From: a candidate division CSSED10-310 bacterium
GTDB taxonomy: Bacteria > CSSED10-310 > JAFGDC01
DNA length: 7,427 nucleotides
NCBI GenBank assembly: GCA_016932295.1
Contig: JAFGDC010000495.1
Coordinates: 1-7,427, forward strand
Direction of reading: 5' to 3'
The stretch's first letter is position 1, and each line of letters starts with the position of its first letter. Below the pieces are notes generated by a model. It had not been told where the DNA came from, made no database searches, and saw only the letters and a program-made list of their open reading frames with translations. Shown here piece after piece: positions 5,685 through 7,427 of the stretch. A program made the position numbers and the translations under genes.

Positions 5685-7427
5685 TCAGTCCCGTTCAGCG
5701 GCTTCGAGAAGATTCCGCAGGCGATACAAACGCTGCTCCCGGTCGCCGGCGAACCGCATGATCCCCTCCAGGATCCAGTCCGCGCTCAGATGCGCCTCCT
5801 CGATGACCTCATCGAGGGTTCCACCGGTTCTCCAGCGATCATCCCAGTCACTACAGATGGCGTATTCATCCGCCAAGGGATTGAACATCCAATCGCCAGC
5901 CAGTTTGCGGCTGCGATTGGTGATGACAGTCGAATTGAACCTGTCCCCTGGTCCGATGACCAGATCCCGGTACTCGGCCGGTTGCCATCTGAACAGTTGG
6001 GGACTGAGTGCCGCGACGATTTTGACATTGAGTTTCAACTCGTCGAGTTTGGGCAGTAACGAGACGACATTGGCGGTGCTGGCAGTACCTTGCACGATAC
6101 AGCACCCCGCCTTTGGCACTCCCTCCCGGTACGGCCGCAGGACATAAGCGCCGCGGGCTGCCGCGAAGTGACCGGGGATGCCGAGTGCATGTCGATCGGG
6201 AATCGTGACCGGAGGACGTGTCAGGTGCAGGGCAATGATGTGAGCCCTGGAGCGCAGTCCGGCGGCGATCATGACCGGTACCTCGTTGAATTCCCAGGGA
6301 TGCAGATCCACGACGGCATCGCGGGGAAAGAGCTGCGTGACTCCGGGCGCAAAGATACCAAAATGCGTGCGGCTGTCATCGGCGGTCTCGGGACCGGAAT
6401 GGCCGGCTACCCATAGCACTTTGCCAAGCTTGATCCCTGAGTCCTGAACAGTTTGACTGAACAGGCGCATGGGACCGTACTTAAGATACACGAATGATCC
6501 GTAGGTGCTGCACGCCGCCATGAACCCGTCCCACTCCTCGAATGGTGTCGCCGAGAGATTCACCGAGGCGATTCCACAGGTCAGCCCCGCGTTGGTGAAT
6601 TCGGTGATCTCCTGCGGCAGCAACGTTCCATCGGGATTGGTGTGTCGCTCGTAAACACCATAGCCTGGTTCTCCGGCGAAACCCTTGGCGAATCCTGAGA
6701 TGTTGGTCGAGTCAGCGAGATCGGCCGAACACGCAAGGAATACGGGGCGACCGTACTTGCGTTTGGCCCATGTGTTCACATAAGCTCCCCATCGCCCCAG
6801 CGCGGCGCGGTTTGGCTGCTTTTCACCCGGTTGCGCCCACATCCCTGCTGGATACTTCTCGTAATCATACAGTTCGGGATCATTGAACGGGTTGGCCGGT
6901 CCCCGTACCTTCGCACCCGGCATCTCCTCCGGCACACTATCGCCGAGTTCCACCAGTCTGTCCGCCAGGTAGGCAAGACATGGCTGGTGGCCGCGGATCA
7001 CATCGAGGGCGATGTTGAGATTGGCGGCCAACTGGCGGCGCATCTCATGCGCATCGGCAGGCGGCTCGCCGAAACTGTCCCACTCGACGCCGTATTTTTC
7101 GGCAAAGTCCCGGCGGCATCTCCAGAAAAGATCCGAGTTTGCGTCATGGGGTTTCCCGTGTGATGCATTGTCATACACGTAATATCCGCGACCCTTCCTG
7201 GTCTTGCTCCAGACCGCGCTCGGCCGTTGCTCCGGATTCTCCCCGTGGGCTGCCTCAAGAACAGCCCCGGTGACGGCGGTCCAGTCTTCTCCGTGTTCCG
7301 CGCCAAAAGTACGCCAGCCGTAACTGGCGAACCACGATTCGGGCGTTCCCGCGACCACTGAACTGATGGATTGATTGTCGATGCCGAAATCGTTCCAATC
7401 CACAACATACACGAGATTGTCCAGGCC
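5685..7427 (-). CDS. Transketolase-like thiamine diphosphate enzyme, 5' end beyond window
   Basis: The frame is open to the window edge (it begins GLDNLVYVVDWNDFG), so the N-terminus is missing. 580 residues are visible, and by comparison with E. coli TktA about 170 residues of the first ThDP domain are lost. The GTG at 7412 is internal, not a true start. Visible landmarks align with transketolase: the N-domain strand YVVDWNDFGID, SHGKP (SHGAP in TktA), CSADLADST (GSADLAPSN in TktA), EITEFTNAG with the catalytic Glu (E411), and HSGPETADDSRTH (about 6361-6411), which keeps TktA H461, D469 and H473 at identical spacing. The C-domain has VQGTASTANVVSLLPKL. The canonical FGESAP segment near the end is replaced by DDRWRTGGTLDEV, so this is a diverged branch. 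Expected reaction: two-carbon ketol transfer between sugar phosphates in the cytosol. A specialised substrate is possible. The FAD oxidoreductase follows closely. Confidence 0.85.
   Translation of the reverse strand, partial: GLDNLVYVVDWNDFGIDNQSISSVVAGTPESWFASYGWRTFGAEHGEDWTAVTGAVLEAAHGENPEQRPSAVWSKTRKGRGYYVYDNASHGKPHDANSDLFWRCRRDFAEKYGVEWDSFGEPPADAHEMRRQLAANLNIALDVIRGHQPCLAYLADRLVELGDSVPEEMPGAKVRGPANPFNDPELYDYEKYPAGMWAQPGEKQPNRAALGRWGAYVNTWAKRKYGRPVFLACSADLADSTNISGFAKGFAGEPGYGVYERHTNPDGTLLPQEITEFTNAGLTCGIASVNLSATPFEEWDGFMAACSTYGSFVYLKYGPMRLFSQTVQDSGIKLGKVLWVAGHSGPETADDSRTHFGIFAPGVTQLFPRDAVVDLHPWEFNEVPVMIAAGLRSRAHIIALHLTRPPVTIPDRHALGIPGHFAAARGAYVLRPYREGVPKAGCCIVQGTASTANVVSLLPKLDELKLNVKIVAALSPQLFRWQPAEYRDLVIGPGDRFNSTVITNRSRKLAGDWMFNPLADEYAICSDWDDRWRTGGTLDEVIEEAHLSADWILEGIMRFAGDREQRLYRLRNLLEAAERD

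Noticed and set aside
7413..7427. GTG at 7412 as the true start of the transketolase-like gene
   Set aside because: The frame stays open upstream to the window edge (GLDNL), and the conserved first ThDP domain requires about 170 more residues.

Overview
The window comes from a GC-rich bacterial genome. I cannot assign a lineage from sequence alone. A large secreted protein with a C-terminal anchor, a membrane protein with an outward-facing C-terminal domain, and Shine-Dalgarno-led genes (two with GTG starts) suggest an uncultured, environmental, probably Gram-negative bacterium. There is no tRNA, rRNA, CRISPR array, insertion sequence or phage gene.

Layout. (1) 17-2260, minus: a secreted or surface protein of 747 residues with three tandem Rossmann-like (ThuA/class I glutamine amidotransferase-like) domains, a Pro/Thr linker, and a terminal VPATG + hydrophobic helix + AERK tail that resembles a protein-sorting signal. 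(2) 2261-2314: only 54 bases separate this gene from a divergent plus-strand unit. (3) 2315-2659, plus: a short coding region not previously obvious. It holds a 52-codon ORF ended by UGA, and the same frame then stays coding-like up to a second stop 14 bases before the next gene. It may be a small gene plus remnant, a broken gene, or a recoded one. (4) 2674-4089, plus: a membrane protein with a four-cysteine zinc ribbon, a TPR-like segment, one membrane helix and a formylglycine-generating-enzyme-like (FGE/SUMF1) domain without the usual catalytic cysteine pair. (5) 4090-4277: a convergent gap without a clear terminator. (6) 4278-5618, minus: an FAD-dependent amine-oxidase/protoporphyrinogen-oxidase-like enzyme. 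(7) 5685-7427, minus, cut by the window edge: a transketolase-like thiamine diphosphate enzyme.

How they may work together. The transketolase-like gene and the FAD oxidoreductase lie in the same direction 66 bases apart and probably form one operon, transcribed from beyond the right edge. Their roles (two-carbon ketol transfer and a flavin redox step) would fit sugar or surface-glycan metabolism, but that is inference. The left half holds two divergently arranged envelope proteins, one secreted and one membrane-bound with an extracytoplasmic FGE-like domain. They may share regulation through the short spacer. The parts most worth a second look are the interrupted small gene at 2315-2659 and the sorting-signal-like tail at 17-163.
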